From DATKGP01 sp035510775 (lineage in GTDB: Bacteria; Patescibacteriota; UBA1384; 2-12-FULL-50-11), in the NCBI GenBank assembly GCA_035510775.1, contig DATKGP010000002.1:1-20937 (forward strand): DNA of 20,937 nucleotides, written 5' to 3'. Within the stretch, counting starts at the first letter, position 1, and each line of letters begins with the position of its first letter. Under the pieces are notes generated by a model that searched no databases, was not told the origin of the DNA, and saw nothing but the letters and a program-made list of their open reading frames with translations. Below are positions 7,618-15,089 of the stretch, piece by piece. The position numbers and the translations under genes were made by a program.

Positions 7618-9463
7618 CAGCGGTACTTGGGGAACAATTCTCAACGACTACTTGAGCATAGAACACAATGCCGACGGAACATTAAAGAAAGCTACCGATA
7701 TTTCTAACGCGGTGTCTACCGCCAATACTGCTAATTCAACCGCTAATACTGCCCAAACCGCTATCGACAGTTTAACTACTTATAACGTCAAGTCGTATGG
7801 AGCCGTTGGGGACGGTAAAACAGACGACACGACGGCAATCCAAGCAGCCTTCAATGCGGTTGGTGTGGCAGGCGGGACCGTCTTCTTCCCAGCGGGCACT
7901 TACCTAATCTCTAACACGATCACGATCCCATATCGCTGTCACATCGTGGGTTGCGGTGGGCGTGATCCGCTAGGGTTGACATGCTCACGCATCGTCATTT
8001 CCTCGGCAACGTTGGATGCTTTCGTCATCGCTTCAACGGCGTTTGGAGTCTCGTGGTCGGATCTCATGATCCAGAACGTCCTAGGTCTGGGAACTGGCTA
8101 TTTGAGTACAGACCCGGTGATGCACGTCTATGATGAGGTTTCTGTTCCCACGGCAGGTACCGGCATTCGCTACCCAGACAACGGCGTTCTACGGCCAAAT
8201 CCAGGCTACTTTGTCAGCATGGATCGTATTACAGTGCAAGGGTTCTACGACAATGTTTTCATGAGCAGTAGCATGTACATGAGCGTCACCGACTCTATGT
8301 TCCTTGACCCAGTGCATTATGGGTTCTCGCTCGCGAATGCCGCTCTAAGCTCAGACGGCGGCGACCAGAGCATCAATGGATGCTTGTTCACCCCGATGTA
8401 TTCGTGTCGAAATTGCAACCAAGCCTTTAACTACGAACCATCAGGTGGCCTCCGATGGACAAATAACAAGATTAATGGGGCTGGGATTGCGAGCTATGCA
8501 GGTTTGACAGGCCCGACCGGGCATATAATCGGTACACGCGGCTTGCCCCAATATGGGTTCTACGCGGCTGTCGGGAACCTTGCGACGGTTAGTACGTCGG
8601 ATCTCTTAATCGAAGGTAACAGCATTGAGAACTGTACTTCCATTGCTATCGCTATCGTTCATGGGGGCAACGCAGCCACCAACCCCTCTACGTTCGGGAA
8701 TATCATCGTCACGGGCAACGAGATTGCCAGCGGAAGCGGCGTCCTGATCGGCCCCAACAACGTCAGTAATTCAACTGTCTGGAAGCGAGTCGTCGTCTCT
8801 AACAATGTATTCACAGGGATCACTGCCGGACTAAGTCTTTACAATATCTGGGGCGGAGTTGTCGAAGGAAATATCTTTATCAATTCGACCACTCCAGGCG
8901 GTGTGATGCCATCGAACTGCGTAAACCTAACTGGCACATTCGGATGCTTTGACATACAAGTCAAGGCGAACACCTATATCGGGGATGGCGGCGTTATCTA
9001 TACCGACACGAAGGCAGGGACAGTGCTTACCGGAAGCTACGCAGGCTACGGCCGCCAAACCGCCGAGCATTTACTAGAACGCGAGATTCCGGCCTACACG
9101 CTAAATACCCCTAAGACGCTTTATCGGATCGCCGTGCCGGTTAATCAGGCCGGGACGCTGGATATCGACGTCTACGGCAACGTGGCGACGGTCGGAGCCT
9201 CGGTCGAGCGGGCTTCCTTCTACTACACACGAGGTGCTTCTGGGGCGGTCACGGTTACCCAGATAGGAACGACAACCGGAACGGATGCACTGGCAGTCAC
9301 GACAGGGGCTACGCCTACAGGAACCAACTATACAATCTACGTGGACACAGCGACAGTCTCGGGCGAGGTCCGCATCAGCTTCGAGAGTTCCAAGGCATCG
9401 TGGACTGGCCGCGTAAGCGTCAAGGCCAAGGGCGAGTTCGCGTCCATCAAGAAGGGCGCCTAG
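7589..9463 (+). CDS. Modular beta-helix protein (pectate-lyase-3 fold) with LPTPGGD N-terminal module
   Basis: 624 residues, no signal peptide and no membrane segment. In order: an N-terminal module at 1-33 (LPTPGGDSGTWG, LNDYLS, HNADG) shared with the protein at 16002; a stalk at about 40-63 with exact heptads STANTAN/STANTAQ, likely a trimeric coiled coil; a right-handed beta-helix from about residue 65 starting YNVKSYGAVGDGKTDDTTAI, the classic Pectate_lyase_3 entry sequence of phage tailspikes and secreted carbohydrate enzymes; and from about residue 500 a beta-sandwich-like end rich in Thr/Gly/Val. The layout is that of a trimeric tail fibre or spike binding or cutting a surface glycan; no catalytic residues can be assigned. 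It is inserted antisense between the minus-strand M16 and ndk genes, its stop 5 bases from the M16 stop. Confidence 0.8.
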   Translation: MSRLPTPGGDSGTWGTILNDYLSIEHNADGTLKKATDISNAVSTANTANSTANTAQTAIDSLTTYNVKSYGAVGDGKTDDTTAIQAAFNAVGVAGGTVFFPAGTYLISNTITIPYRCHIVGCGGRDPLGLTCSRIVISSATLDAFVIASTAFGVSWSDLMIQNVLGLGTGYLSTDPVMHVYDEVSVPTAGTGIRYPDNGVLRPNPGYFVSMDRITVQGFYDNVFMSSSMYMSVTDSMFLDPVHYGFSLANAALSSDGGDQSINGCLFTPMYSCRNCNQAFNYEPSGGLRWTNNKINGAGIASYAGLTGPTGHIIGTRGLPQYGFYAAVGNLATVSTSDLLIEGNSIENCTSIAIAIVHGGNAATNPSTFGNIIVTGNEIASGSGVLIGPNNVSNSTVWKRVVVSNNVFTGITAGLSLYNIWGGVVEGNIFINSTTPGGVMPSNCVNLTGTFGCFDIQVKANTYIGDGGVIYTDTKAGTVLTGSYAGYGRQTAEHLLEREIPAYTLNTPKTLYRIAVPVNQAGTLDIDVYGNVATVGASVERASFYYTRGASGAVTVTQIGTTTGTDALAVTTGATPTGTNYTIYVDTATVSGEVRISFESSKASWTGRVSVKAKGEFASIKKGA

Positions 9464-9468
9464 CATCG

Positions 9469-10752
9469 CTAATCAGTGTGGCTTAAGAAATCTGTGAAAA
9501 TTTTGTCGCTATCGTACGGGCCGATGACGGCCAGTGTTTGACGGTCTTTGGCAAGAATTGTTTGAGCCAACTTCTGAACTTGGGCGGCCGTAACAGCTTC
9601 AATTTTGGCCCTGGCTTCTTCGAAGGTTTCTTGACGGTGAAGGAGCGTTCCGATGCCGTACCATTTAGCTAGTTCGATCGGCTCGTCGGCCTTAATGTCA
9701 TAGCTACCAGCGACCATGGCCTTGGCTTTTTTAAGCTCTTTGTCGCCAACTTTTTCGTTCTTAAGTTTAGCTATTTCTTCGTCCACGGCTTTCAAGGCTA
9801 GCTCGACTTTGCCGGTGTTAACACCGCCGTAGATTGCGACCGCCCCCGTGTCTTCCAAAGTCATCAAGCTCGAGTGAATAGCGTAAGCCAAACCTTGCTT
9901 CTCTCGAACATTTAGAAATAGGCGGGAGCTCATTCCTCGTCCGAGAATTGTGTTGAGAACCTCGCCGACGTAGGATTGGTCGTCTTTCATCGACAAAACA
10001 GGATCGCTCACGCCCAAAATGAAGTGGGTTTGGTCGGTAGATTTGTTAATTAATTTTAAACCGGACGAGCTTGGGACAGTGACGGGCTCAAAGACGCTTT
10101 GCTCCTGGGCTTTGAAGTCGGCAATTTGCTGTTCAACAACAGAGTCGATTGGAAGATTCTCCAAATTACCTATGGCGATAAAAAGCGACTGACTTGGATT
10201 ATAATGGCGGAGGCGATACTGCTTGAACTGCTCGATAGTCATGGCCTTGATATTTTTTTCCGTGCCAATTATCGGCCGAGCCAGCGGATTACCGTCGAAC
10301 AACAAGCCGCCCGATAAGTCGTCGACGTAAGAGGCCGGGTCATCCTGAATTCGGCGAATTTCCTCTATTATTACGCCCCGTTCGCGCTCCAGATCTTCTT
10401 CGCGTAGCAAAGCGCGGTACGCCAGTTGGAAAACTACTTCGATGCCAAGCTGCCAACTGGCCGCCGAAACGATGTTCCAATAGCAAGTGTGGTCGAGCGA
10501 GGTCCAGGCGTTGAAATAGCCACCGACCGACTCGATTGCCTGCGATATGGCGGCTGTGTCGGGGTATTTTTCCGTGCCTTTGAAAACCATATGCTCAAGA
10601 AAGTGGGCAATGCCGTTATTCTCACTCGTCTCATAACGCGAGCCGGAACGAATCGCCAGAAAATTTGTGATGGTATGAAAATTCGGCAAGTTGATCCGGA
10701 CAATAGTCAGGCCGGACTTCGTGCGTGATGTGGAAATATCGAGCTTACTCAT
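9469..10752 (-). CDS. M16-family zinc metallopeptidase
   Basis: 427 residues from ATG at 10752. M16 enzymes (pitrilysin/processing-peptidase type) degrade peptides inside a two-domain clamshell. The inverted zinc motif H50-F-L-E53-H54 is followed 76 residues later by the third ligand E131 (VIIEEI), exactly the family spacing. The C-terminal half carries the SRLFLNVREKQGLAYAI segment with the conserved Arg/Tyr. At about 430 residues it is the single-half form that works as a dimer. A TTG at 10779 in frame would add nine residues, but a promoter whose -10 ends six bases before the ATG at 10752 argues for the ATG start. No signal peptide, so it is probably cytoplasmic. Confidence 0.93.
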   Translation of the reverse strand: MSKLDISTSRTKSGLTIVRINLPNFHTITNFLAIRSGSRYETSENNGIAHFLEHMVFKGTEKYPDTAAISQAIESVGGYFNAWTSLDHTCYWNIVSAASWQLGIEVVFQLAYRALLREEDLERERGVIIEEIRRIQDDPASYVDDLSGGLLFDGNPLARPIIGTEKNIKAMTIEQFKQYRLRHYNPSQSLFIAIGNLENLPIDSVVEQQIADFKAQEQSVFEPVTVPSSSGLKLINKSTDQTHFILGVSDPVLSMKDDQSYVGEVLNTILGRGMSSRLFLNVREKQGLAYAIHSSLMTLEDTGAVAIYGGVNTGKVELALKAVDEEIAKLKNEKVGDKELKKAKAMVAGSYDIKADEPIELAKWYGIGTLLHRQETFEEARAKIEAVTAAQVQKLAQTILAKDRQTLAVIGPYDSDKIFTDFLSHTD

Positions 10753-10787
10753 TGGTTGATGGTAACCAATTTTTGCCAAATGTTCAA
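10753..10787 (-). promoter_or_regulatory. Leaderless-type promoter of the M16 peptidase gene
   Basis: Minus strand: TTGAAC (10782-10787), a 17-base spacer, TACCAT (10759-10764), six bases, ATG at 10752. This decides the start codon, because the in-frame TTG at 10779 lies inside the promoter. It is back-to-back with the promoter of the Phd-like gene. Confidence 0.6.
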
Positions 10788-10800
10788 TTGAGCATGAACA

Positions 10801-10853
10801 TTGACAGCGGTAATTTTGGAGCCTACGCTTATTAAAGATATGGAGGGGAAAAG
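10801..10853 (+). promoter_or_regulatory. Promoter and ribosome-binding site of the Phd-like/proline-rich gene
   Basis: A perfect -35 TTGACA (10801-10806), a 17-base spacer, TACGCT (10824-10829), then a leader of roughly 17 bases with a strong Shine-Dalgarno GGAGGGG at 10842-10848, five bases before ATG 10854. This gene therefore uses classic SD initiation, in contrast to its leaderless-looking neighbours. Confidence 0.65.
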
Positions 10854-12020
10854 ATGATCAATGTGCCGATTGACCGGATAATTCCGCTAACTGATGCCAG
10901 GGATAATTTTAGTAAGATTGTCACAGAGCTTGAAGGTCAGCACGACGGCATGTACGTCTTAACTAAAGGTGGCAAGCCGGCGATTGCCTTGATAAACGTG
11001 AATTATCTGGCCGAGTTGATGGAAGGCAAAACCATGACTATTCCCGCCAAGCCGGCGGAAAAGCCCGCCGAGCCAAGGCCGGTTGAGAAACCCGCCGAAA
11101 ACCACCCAGTCATTAAACCTATCGAGAGCCAGCCAATACACACCGAGCCGCCAAAGCCAGCCGAACCGTTTACCCCGAGCAAAGTCGAGGAGCCCAAGCC
11201 TATTGAGCCACCAAAGCCGCTCGAACCACCCAAAGCCGCCTTCTCCACCCCACCAATCGTTCCCCCAACTCCGGCTAAACCAACAATCGACCCAACCTGG
11301 CTAGACAAAGCACCGATTAATCAACCTTCCGCACCCGCTCCTGTTACCCCACTACCAATGCCCGATCTTGGGGGCGAACAAGCCAAGCCCAAGCCGGTTA
11401 ACCCTTGGCCAATATTGCCACCACGACCACAGACACCACCAGCGCCGAACCTCACCTCCACCGGAGCCCCAACTCCTGTTGCGGCTGGGAATCCGTCTGC
11501 AGCGCCAATGACACCGCCGAATCCGCAGAATCCACCAGCTGGCGGGTCGTTACCGTTACCAAAGCCGGTGAGCGCGCCGCTTGGCGAGTCGTTTTCTACC
11601 CCGAAAGCCGAACCGCCAAAGGTCGAGTCTTCAATGCCTACCAAAATCGAGCCACCGGTAGTTAGCGTGCCAATTAATACTCCAAATGTTCCCGCCGCTC
11701 CTAAGATGCCGGTTATGACACCAAGCTCGACGCTTGACCAGACTAGGCCCGTCATGCCACCGCCACCTATTAACCCGACGCAAACTCCGGCTGCGTCGTC
11801 GACAATGCCACCCAAGCCAGATCTGCCGCCACCACCCAGCAACCCAACCTCTATTCCCTTTGAAGAGCCGCCAAAAACTTCTATCGAGCCAGGCGAGGAT
11901 CTGCCGCCGTTAAAACCAATGGATTCTGCCGCTCCCGCCAGTGATTTAACACCTCCTGCACCGCCAGCTGGCGGTGCCCAGCCGCCAACCCAGTCGGCCA
12001 TTCAGGACATCGAGATCTAA
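10854..12020 (+). CDS. Phd/YefM-like antitoxin domain fused to a long proline-rich tail
   Basis: 388 residues. Residues 1-62 resemble the Phd/YefM antitoxin fold: IIPLTDARDNFSKIVTELE, then MYVLTKGGKPAIALINVNYLAEL, matching the family pattern of an R-x-x-F helix followed by ITxxGxPxAxLxxxxxY. In antitoxins this domain dimerises and binds operator DNA. The remaining roughly 320 residues are low-complexity, rich in Pro, Lys, Glu, Ala and Thr (PKPxEPP-type units), with two PPPP runs, and are surely disordered. No toxin gene is adjacent, and a normal antitoxin C-terminus is absent. It could be a repurposed DNA-binding or scaffold protein. The long minus-strand frame across 11321-12001 is only the glycine-rich mirror of this composition. 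Confidence 0.75.
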   Translation: MINVPIDRIIPLTDARDNFSKIVTELEGQHDGMYVLTKGGKPAIALINVNYLAELMEGKTMTIPAKPAEKPAEPRPVEKPAENHPVIKPIESQPIHTEPPKPAEPFTPSKVEEPKPIEPPKPLEPPKAAFSTPPIVPPTPAKPTIDPTWLDKAPINQPSAPAPVTPLPMPDLGGEQAKPKPVNPWPILPPRPQTPPAPNLTSTGAPTPVAAGNPSAAPMTPPNPQNPPAGGSLPLPKPVSAPLGESFSTPKAEPPKVESSMPTKIEPPVVSVPINTPNVPAAPKMPVMTPSSTLDQTRPVMPPPPINPTQTPAASSTMPPKPDLPPPPSNPTSIPFEEPPKTSIEPGEDLPPLKPMDSAAPASDLTPPAPPAGGAQPPTQSAIQDIEI

Positions 12021-12027
12021 AACTCTC

Positions 12028-12079
12028 GTTCCTGTGGAACAGAAATCTAGGACAATTGTTCTTGCCGTAATTGTTCTAG
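12028..12079. terminator. Stem-loops between convergent genes, possible bidirectional terminator
   Basis: Two dyads fill the 55-base gap: GTTCC-TGT-GGAAC at 12028-12040, and a larger stem pairing 12047-12057 with 12069-12079 (11 bp with one G-U pair, 11-base loop). The larger one overlaps the stop codon of the PAP2-like gene. No clean U-run follows on either strand, so intrinsic termination is possible but not certain. Confidence 0.4.
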
Positions 12080-12675
12080 CGAAAAACCAGCCAGGCCGAG
12101 TAAGTCGTCAACACGCCGACCAATGAGCCGGCGGTAACTTGCGCCAAAGTGTGCTGCTTGAGGTACATACGAGCCCAGCCAATCGGAATAACTAGCAGAA
12201 TACCTAGAGCAAACCACGGTCCACGCAGTATCACTAAAAGCATAACTATTGCCGACATCGTGGAGGTGTGGAGACTAATTTTCCAGACGAAGGTCACGAT
12301 TGTTAGAAACAAGAGCATCGCCACCAAATCGTAACTGACCAGTTGCAGCGAATGGTTAGCCACTTCTTTGTTGGCCAAGAAGCTGCCGACAAGGGCTCCC
12401 ATGGTAGCCAAAAGCATCGGCACCAAGCGCTCGCGTCGTTTCGACAGATCAAGGTCAATCCGACGATCCTTGTACCAGTCGATGCTGGCGTAGAGAACGG
12501 CCGGACCCACTAAAAGGAAGGCACCTGCTAGCGACCAGTTCCAAGACTGTCGAGAAGAGCCGGCAAAATGGTTAACAATAATCACCAGGCTAACAATCAG
12601 GACGATAATCGGATTGGTAAGAAGTGAGACAACTTCCGCAATCAAGCGGGTTTTACTTAGCCGTGTCCTTTTCAT
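12076..12675 (-). CDS. PAP2-superfamily-like integral membrane protein
   Basis: 199 residues from ATG at 12675; a TTG at 12681 would add two. About five to six hydrophobic segments. The C-terminal half keeps a PAP2-like pattern: SLHTSTMSAIV in place of the usual (P)SGH motif, and ARMYLKQHTLAQVTAG in place of SRxxxxxHxxxDVxxG. The His is kept, while the motif Asp is replaced (LAQVTAG). The D-x-D / KRRERLVP segment is typical of a divergent branch of these phosphatases. Since several catalytic positions differ from the canonical set, the enzymatic activity is uncertain. It overlaps the preceding canonical PAP2 gene by 23 bases, so the two are translated from one mRNA and may act together on polyprenyl or lipid phosphates. 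Confidence 0.65.
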   Translation of the reverse strand: MKRTRLSKTRLIAEVVSLLTNPIIVLIVSLVIIVNHFAGSSRQSWNWSLAGAFLLVGPAVLYASIDWYKDRRIDLDLSKRRERLVPMLLATMGALVGSFLANKEVANHSLQLVSYDLVAMLLFLTIVTFVWKISLHTSTMSAIVMLLVILRGPWFALGILLVIPIGWARMYLKQHTLAQVTAGSLVGVLTTYSAWLVFR

Positions 12676-13246
12676 ACACAAGCTTGTCTAGATAAGGAAT
12701 TTTCTTCAGCAGCCAATCGATTTGAGTATCTAGTAAATAAAATACACCCCAAGTAATTGCCCCAATTGCCCAACCGCCGATGACATCGCCAAACCAATGG
12801 AAGCCGATGACGACTCGAGCCAGGCTACTCAAAACCCCACCAATTAAAAATACCCAGCCAAGTTTTGGATAGCGGTAAAAAATCAGCGACAGGGCGACAG
12901 CTATCAGGACAGCGGCGTGATCAGAAGGAAAAGCCTTCTGCGGCTGCTCGAAGAAAAACTCTTTAGTTCCGCCATAATCGGCAAATGGTCGATTGCGAAA
13001 TCCATAATGGTTATAGAGAAAGCTGCCAATCGATTTATTGAGCACCTGCCAGGAAACTACGGCGATGAGAAATATTTTAATCGAGTTGAGCCGATCGCGA
13101 TAATTCTTGAAAAACAGCACTATCAAAATCACCGGCAACAGATAGACAAAAAAACTGGCCAGGCCGTAGAGCAGGTTTTCCCAGCCGTGAGGCAAGACTC
13201 GGCCGCCGTAAAGCCAGTTGGTGATGGTGTGATCAAGGGTGAGCAT
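12653..13246 (-). CDS. PAP2-type phosphatase, possible undecaprenyl-diphosphate phosphatase
   Basis: 197 residues with about six membrane segments. All three PAP2 motifs are present in order: a K-x6-RP-like YGFRNRPF, KAFPSDHAAV (PSxH), and SSLARVVIGFHWFGDVIGG (SR-x5-H-x3-D). These residues form the catalytic site facing the outer membrane surface in BcrC-type undecaprenyl-diphosphate phosphatases, which recycle the lipid carrier used by enzymes such as the transferase at 5892. Lipid phosphate phosphatase is an alternative. The gene starts at 13246 with a leaderless-type promoter, divergent from xer. Confidence 0.85.
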   Translation of the reverse strand: MLTLDHTITNWLYGGRVLPHGWENLLYGLASFFVYLLPVILIVLFFKNYRDRLNSIKIFLIAVVSWQVLNKSIGSFLYNHYGFRNRPFADYGGTKEFFFEQPQKAFPSDHAAVLIAVALSLIFYRYPKLGWVFLIGGVLSSLARVVIGFHWFGDVIGGWAIGAITWGVFYLLDTQIDWLLKKIPYLDKLVYEKDTAK

Positions 13247-13280
13247 TTTTACAAAATATTGTCGTAAACTCCGTGCTAAA
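13247..13280 (-). promoter_or_regulatory. Leaderless-type promoter of the PAP2 gene
   Basis: Minus strand: weak -35 TTTAGC (13275-13280), a 16-base spacer, TATTTT (13253-13258), six bases, ATG at 13246. It overlaps face-to-face with the xer promoter in a 47-base divergent gap, so the two promoters may compete for polymerase. Confidence 0.45.
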
Positions 13281-13293
13281 GTATAGCTAAACT
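13259..13293 (+). promoter_or_regulatory. Leaderless-type promoter of xer
   Basis: TTGTCG (13259-13264), a 17-base spacer, TATAGC (13282-13287), six bases, ATG at 13294. The predicted transcription start falls on the A of ATG. No Shine-Dalgarno. Confidence 0.6.
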
Positions 13294-14232
13294 ATGACGA
13301 TTAAGCGAGCAATTCGTGAATTCTTGAAATATGGCGCCACCGCCAAGGGTTATGCTCCGCATACCCTCCAGAATTACCAGCGGTATCTTGATTATTTCGG
13401 AGATTGGGCCGAAGAGAATAAACTAACAAAAATCGAGGATTTTAGCGTCAACGACGCCGATGATTACCAATATTTCCTGTCCCAAAAATCCGAGAGCGGG
13501 CTGGGTAAACTAACTCGAAACTATTATTTAATCGCCCTACGGGCGATGCTGAAATATCTGACCGACCGAGATGTACCGGTTCTGGCTGCCCAAAAAATTA
13601 CCCTGGCTAAGACCGTCGGTCGGCAGGTGCAGTTTCTGGAGAAAGAAGAGCTGGAGTCGATTCGTTCGGCCTGCGGAAGCGAGACTCATCCATTGATTAA
13701 ACTGCGCGACCAAGCCCTAATCAGCACGCTCTATTCTAGCGGCCTACGGGTCAGCGAGCTGGCCGAACTCAAACGCAATCAAGTTAGTCTGACCCGCGGC
13801 GAGTTCAGCGTCCGTGGCAAGGGCGGTAAAGTCCGGCCAATTTTCCTGACCGACCAAGCCCGGGAAGATCTGGCCGCCTACATTCAGGCTCGAACCGACT
13901 ACAACCCCTATGTTTTTATCCGGCATTTTAAAAATTCTAAGCTCGACAACTTGAAACAGCCACTGACCGCTCGAACCATTCAGCGGATTTTAACCAAGGC
14001 GGCCAGGACGGCTGGCATCGCCAAGCCAGTGACGCCGCACAAACTTCGTCATAGTTTCGCCACCGAGTTGCTGCGTAACGGCGCCGATTTGCGGTCGGTT
14101 CAGGCGATGCTCGGGCATTCATCGATTACCACCACCCAAGTTTACACTCACGTCACCGACAAGAGTTTGCGAGAGACTCATCGCAAGTACTTAGAACCCC
14201 TTGAAAAAAGCCAGGATTCTAAGGTACAATGA
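13294..14232 (+). CDS. xerC: Tyrosine site-specific recombinase, XerC/XerD type
   Basis: 312 residues, the standard Xer length. An N-terminal SAM-like core-binding domain (about 1-100) precedes the catalytic domain. The full active site is visible: R152 (SSGLRVSELAEL), K176 (RGKGGK), H249 and R252 (TPHKLRHSFATELL), H275 (LGHSSITTTQ) and the nucleophile Y284 (VYTHV). In bacteria with one Xer this enzyme resolves chromosome dimers at dif. Its position in front of rpsF-ssb-rpsR, without phage or element genes, supports a housekeeping role over an integrase. Whether it should be called XerC, XerD or XerA cannot be decided here. The promoter of rpsF lies inside its 3' end. Confidence 0.92.
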   Translation: MTIKRAIREFLKYGATAKGYAPHTLQNYQRYLDYFGDWAEENKLTKIEDFSVNDADDYQYFLSQKSESGLGKLTRNYYLIALRAMLKYLTDRDVPVLAAQKITLAKTVGRQVQFLEKEELESIRSACGSETHPLIKLRDQALISTLYSSGLRVSELAELKRNQVSLTRGEFSVRGKGGKVRPIFLTDQAREDLAAYIQARTDYNPYVFIRHFKNSKLDNLKQPLTARTIQRILTKAARTAGIAKPVTPHKLRHSFATELLRNGADLRSVQAMLGHSSITTTQVYTHVTDKSLRETHRKYLEPLEKSQDSKVQ

Positions 14233-14242
14233 TGATTACAAA
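14201..14242 (+). promoter_or_regulatory. Promoter of rpsF inside the 3' end of xer
   Basis: TTGAAA (14201-14206), an 18-base spacer, TACAAT (14225-14230), then 12 bases to ATG 14243. Predicted 5' leader is about six bases, too short for a Shine-Dalgarno. It supports choosing 14243 over the longer frame beginning at 14201, which would read through the promoter. Confidence 0.6.
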
Positions 14243-14641
14243 ATGCCAAAAGCCAAAACCGCCATCGAAGAACCGGTTGTTGAGATTCCGCAAGTCCGCG
14301 GCCATCAGCTGTACTTAATTTCCATTCTTACCCAAGAAGAATCGGCACTGGACGAGTTTGTCCAAACGGTTGAAAAAGCCGGCGGTGTCATCAAAAAATC
14401 CGAGAGCCTGGGTCGCAAAACGCTGGCTTATTCCATTAACAAACACCCGGAACTAATTTTAATGTCCATTTTTTGCGAGTTAGATTCCGACCAAGTCAAA
14501 CCACTGGAGCAGACTTTGAAGCACGAGGATTATATCGAGCGCTATCTGCTAACCAAGTGGGATGCCGAACTGCCCGTGCCGCATCATCACCAAAGCCGAC
14601 CGACTCATGGTAGAATGAACGAGGAAAAAGAAAATGTTTAG
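14243..14641 (+). CDS. rpsF: Small ribosomal subunit protein bS6
   Basis: 132 residues from ATG 14243. The bS6 fold is recognisable by YLISILTQEES at the first strand, a GGVIKKSESLGRKTLAYSI strand-turn and the HEDYIERYLLTKW ending. bS6 pairs with bS18 on the 30S platform, and bS18 is encoded two genes downstream, as usual (rpsF-ssb-rpsR). There is an N-terminal extension of about 15 residues and a His-rich C-terminal tail. The last 8 bases overlap the ssb start. Confidence 0.95.
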   Translation: MPKAKTAIEEPVVEIPQVRGHQLYLISILTQEESALDEFVQTVEKAGGVIKKSESLGRKTLAYSINKHPELILMSIFCELDSDQVKPLEQTLKHEDYIERYLLTKWDAELPVPHHHQSRPTHGRMNEEKENV

Positions 14642-15089
14642 TCTAAACCGCGCCCAAATTATTGGTAACTTAACCCGCGACCCAGAAGTCAAAAGCCTGC
14701 CGAGCGGCCAGACTGTCACCAATTTTGCCGTGGCCACCAACCGAAGGTGGAAAGACAAAGACGGCAACAACCAAGAGAGCACCCAGTACCACGAAGTTCA
14801 GGTGTGGGGCAAGCTTGGCGAGCTGGCTTCACAGATGCTTTCCAAAGGCAAAAAGGTCTACGTCGAGGGTCGGTTGGAAACCTCCAGCTGGGACGCTAGC
14901 GACGGCACCAAACGCAGCCAAACCCGCATCACCGCCGAGAATTTTATCCCGCTTTCGCCTAAAGGCGATGGCGCCGGTTTTGACATAGCCGCCGCTCTGT
15001 CGGGAGACGAAGATGCCAAGCCCCAAAAAACCGACAAGAAAGACGATTCAAAGGGGACAGAAATCAATTTGGATGATATCCCTTTCTAA
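14634..15089 (+). CDS. ssb: Single-stranded DNA-binding protein
   Basis: 151 residues. The OB-fold occupies about 1-105 (LNRAQIIGNLTRDPEVK, QTVTNFAVATNRRWKD, YHEVQVWGKLGE, KKVYVEGRLETSSW). It is followed by a disordered linker and the conserved acidic tip DDIPF, which recruits DNA-processing partners. A Shine-Dalgarno GAGGA (14621-14625) lies 8 bases ahead of the ATG, inside the end of rpsF; the coding regions overlap by 8 bases. Confidence 0.97.
   Translation: MFSLNRAQIIGNLTRDPEVKSLPSGQTVTNFAVATNRRWKDKDGNNQESTQYHEVQVWGKLGELASQMLSKGKKVYVEGRLETSSWDASDGTKRSQTRITAENFIPLSPKGDGAGFDIAAALSGDEDAKPQKTDKKDDSKGTEINLDDIPF

Noticed and set aside
10753..10779. Longer M16 start at TTG 10779
   Set aside because: It lies within the predicted promoter; the ATG at 10752 fits both the family N-terminus and the -10 distance.
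11321..12001. 226-codon glycine-rich frame on the minus strand
   Set aside because: It is the mirror of the proline-rich coding region (CCN codons read as glycine/tryptophan-like codons), with no start signal and no recognisable domain.
12676..12681. TTG start two codons before the ATG of the second PAP2-like gene
   Set aside because: ATG at 12675 is two codons inside and is the more likely initiator; nothing supports the TTG.
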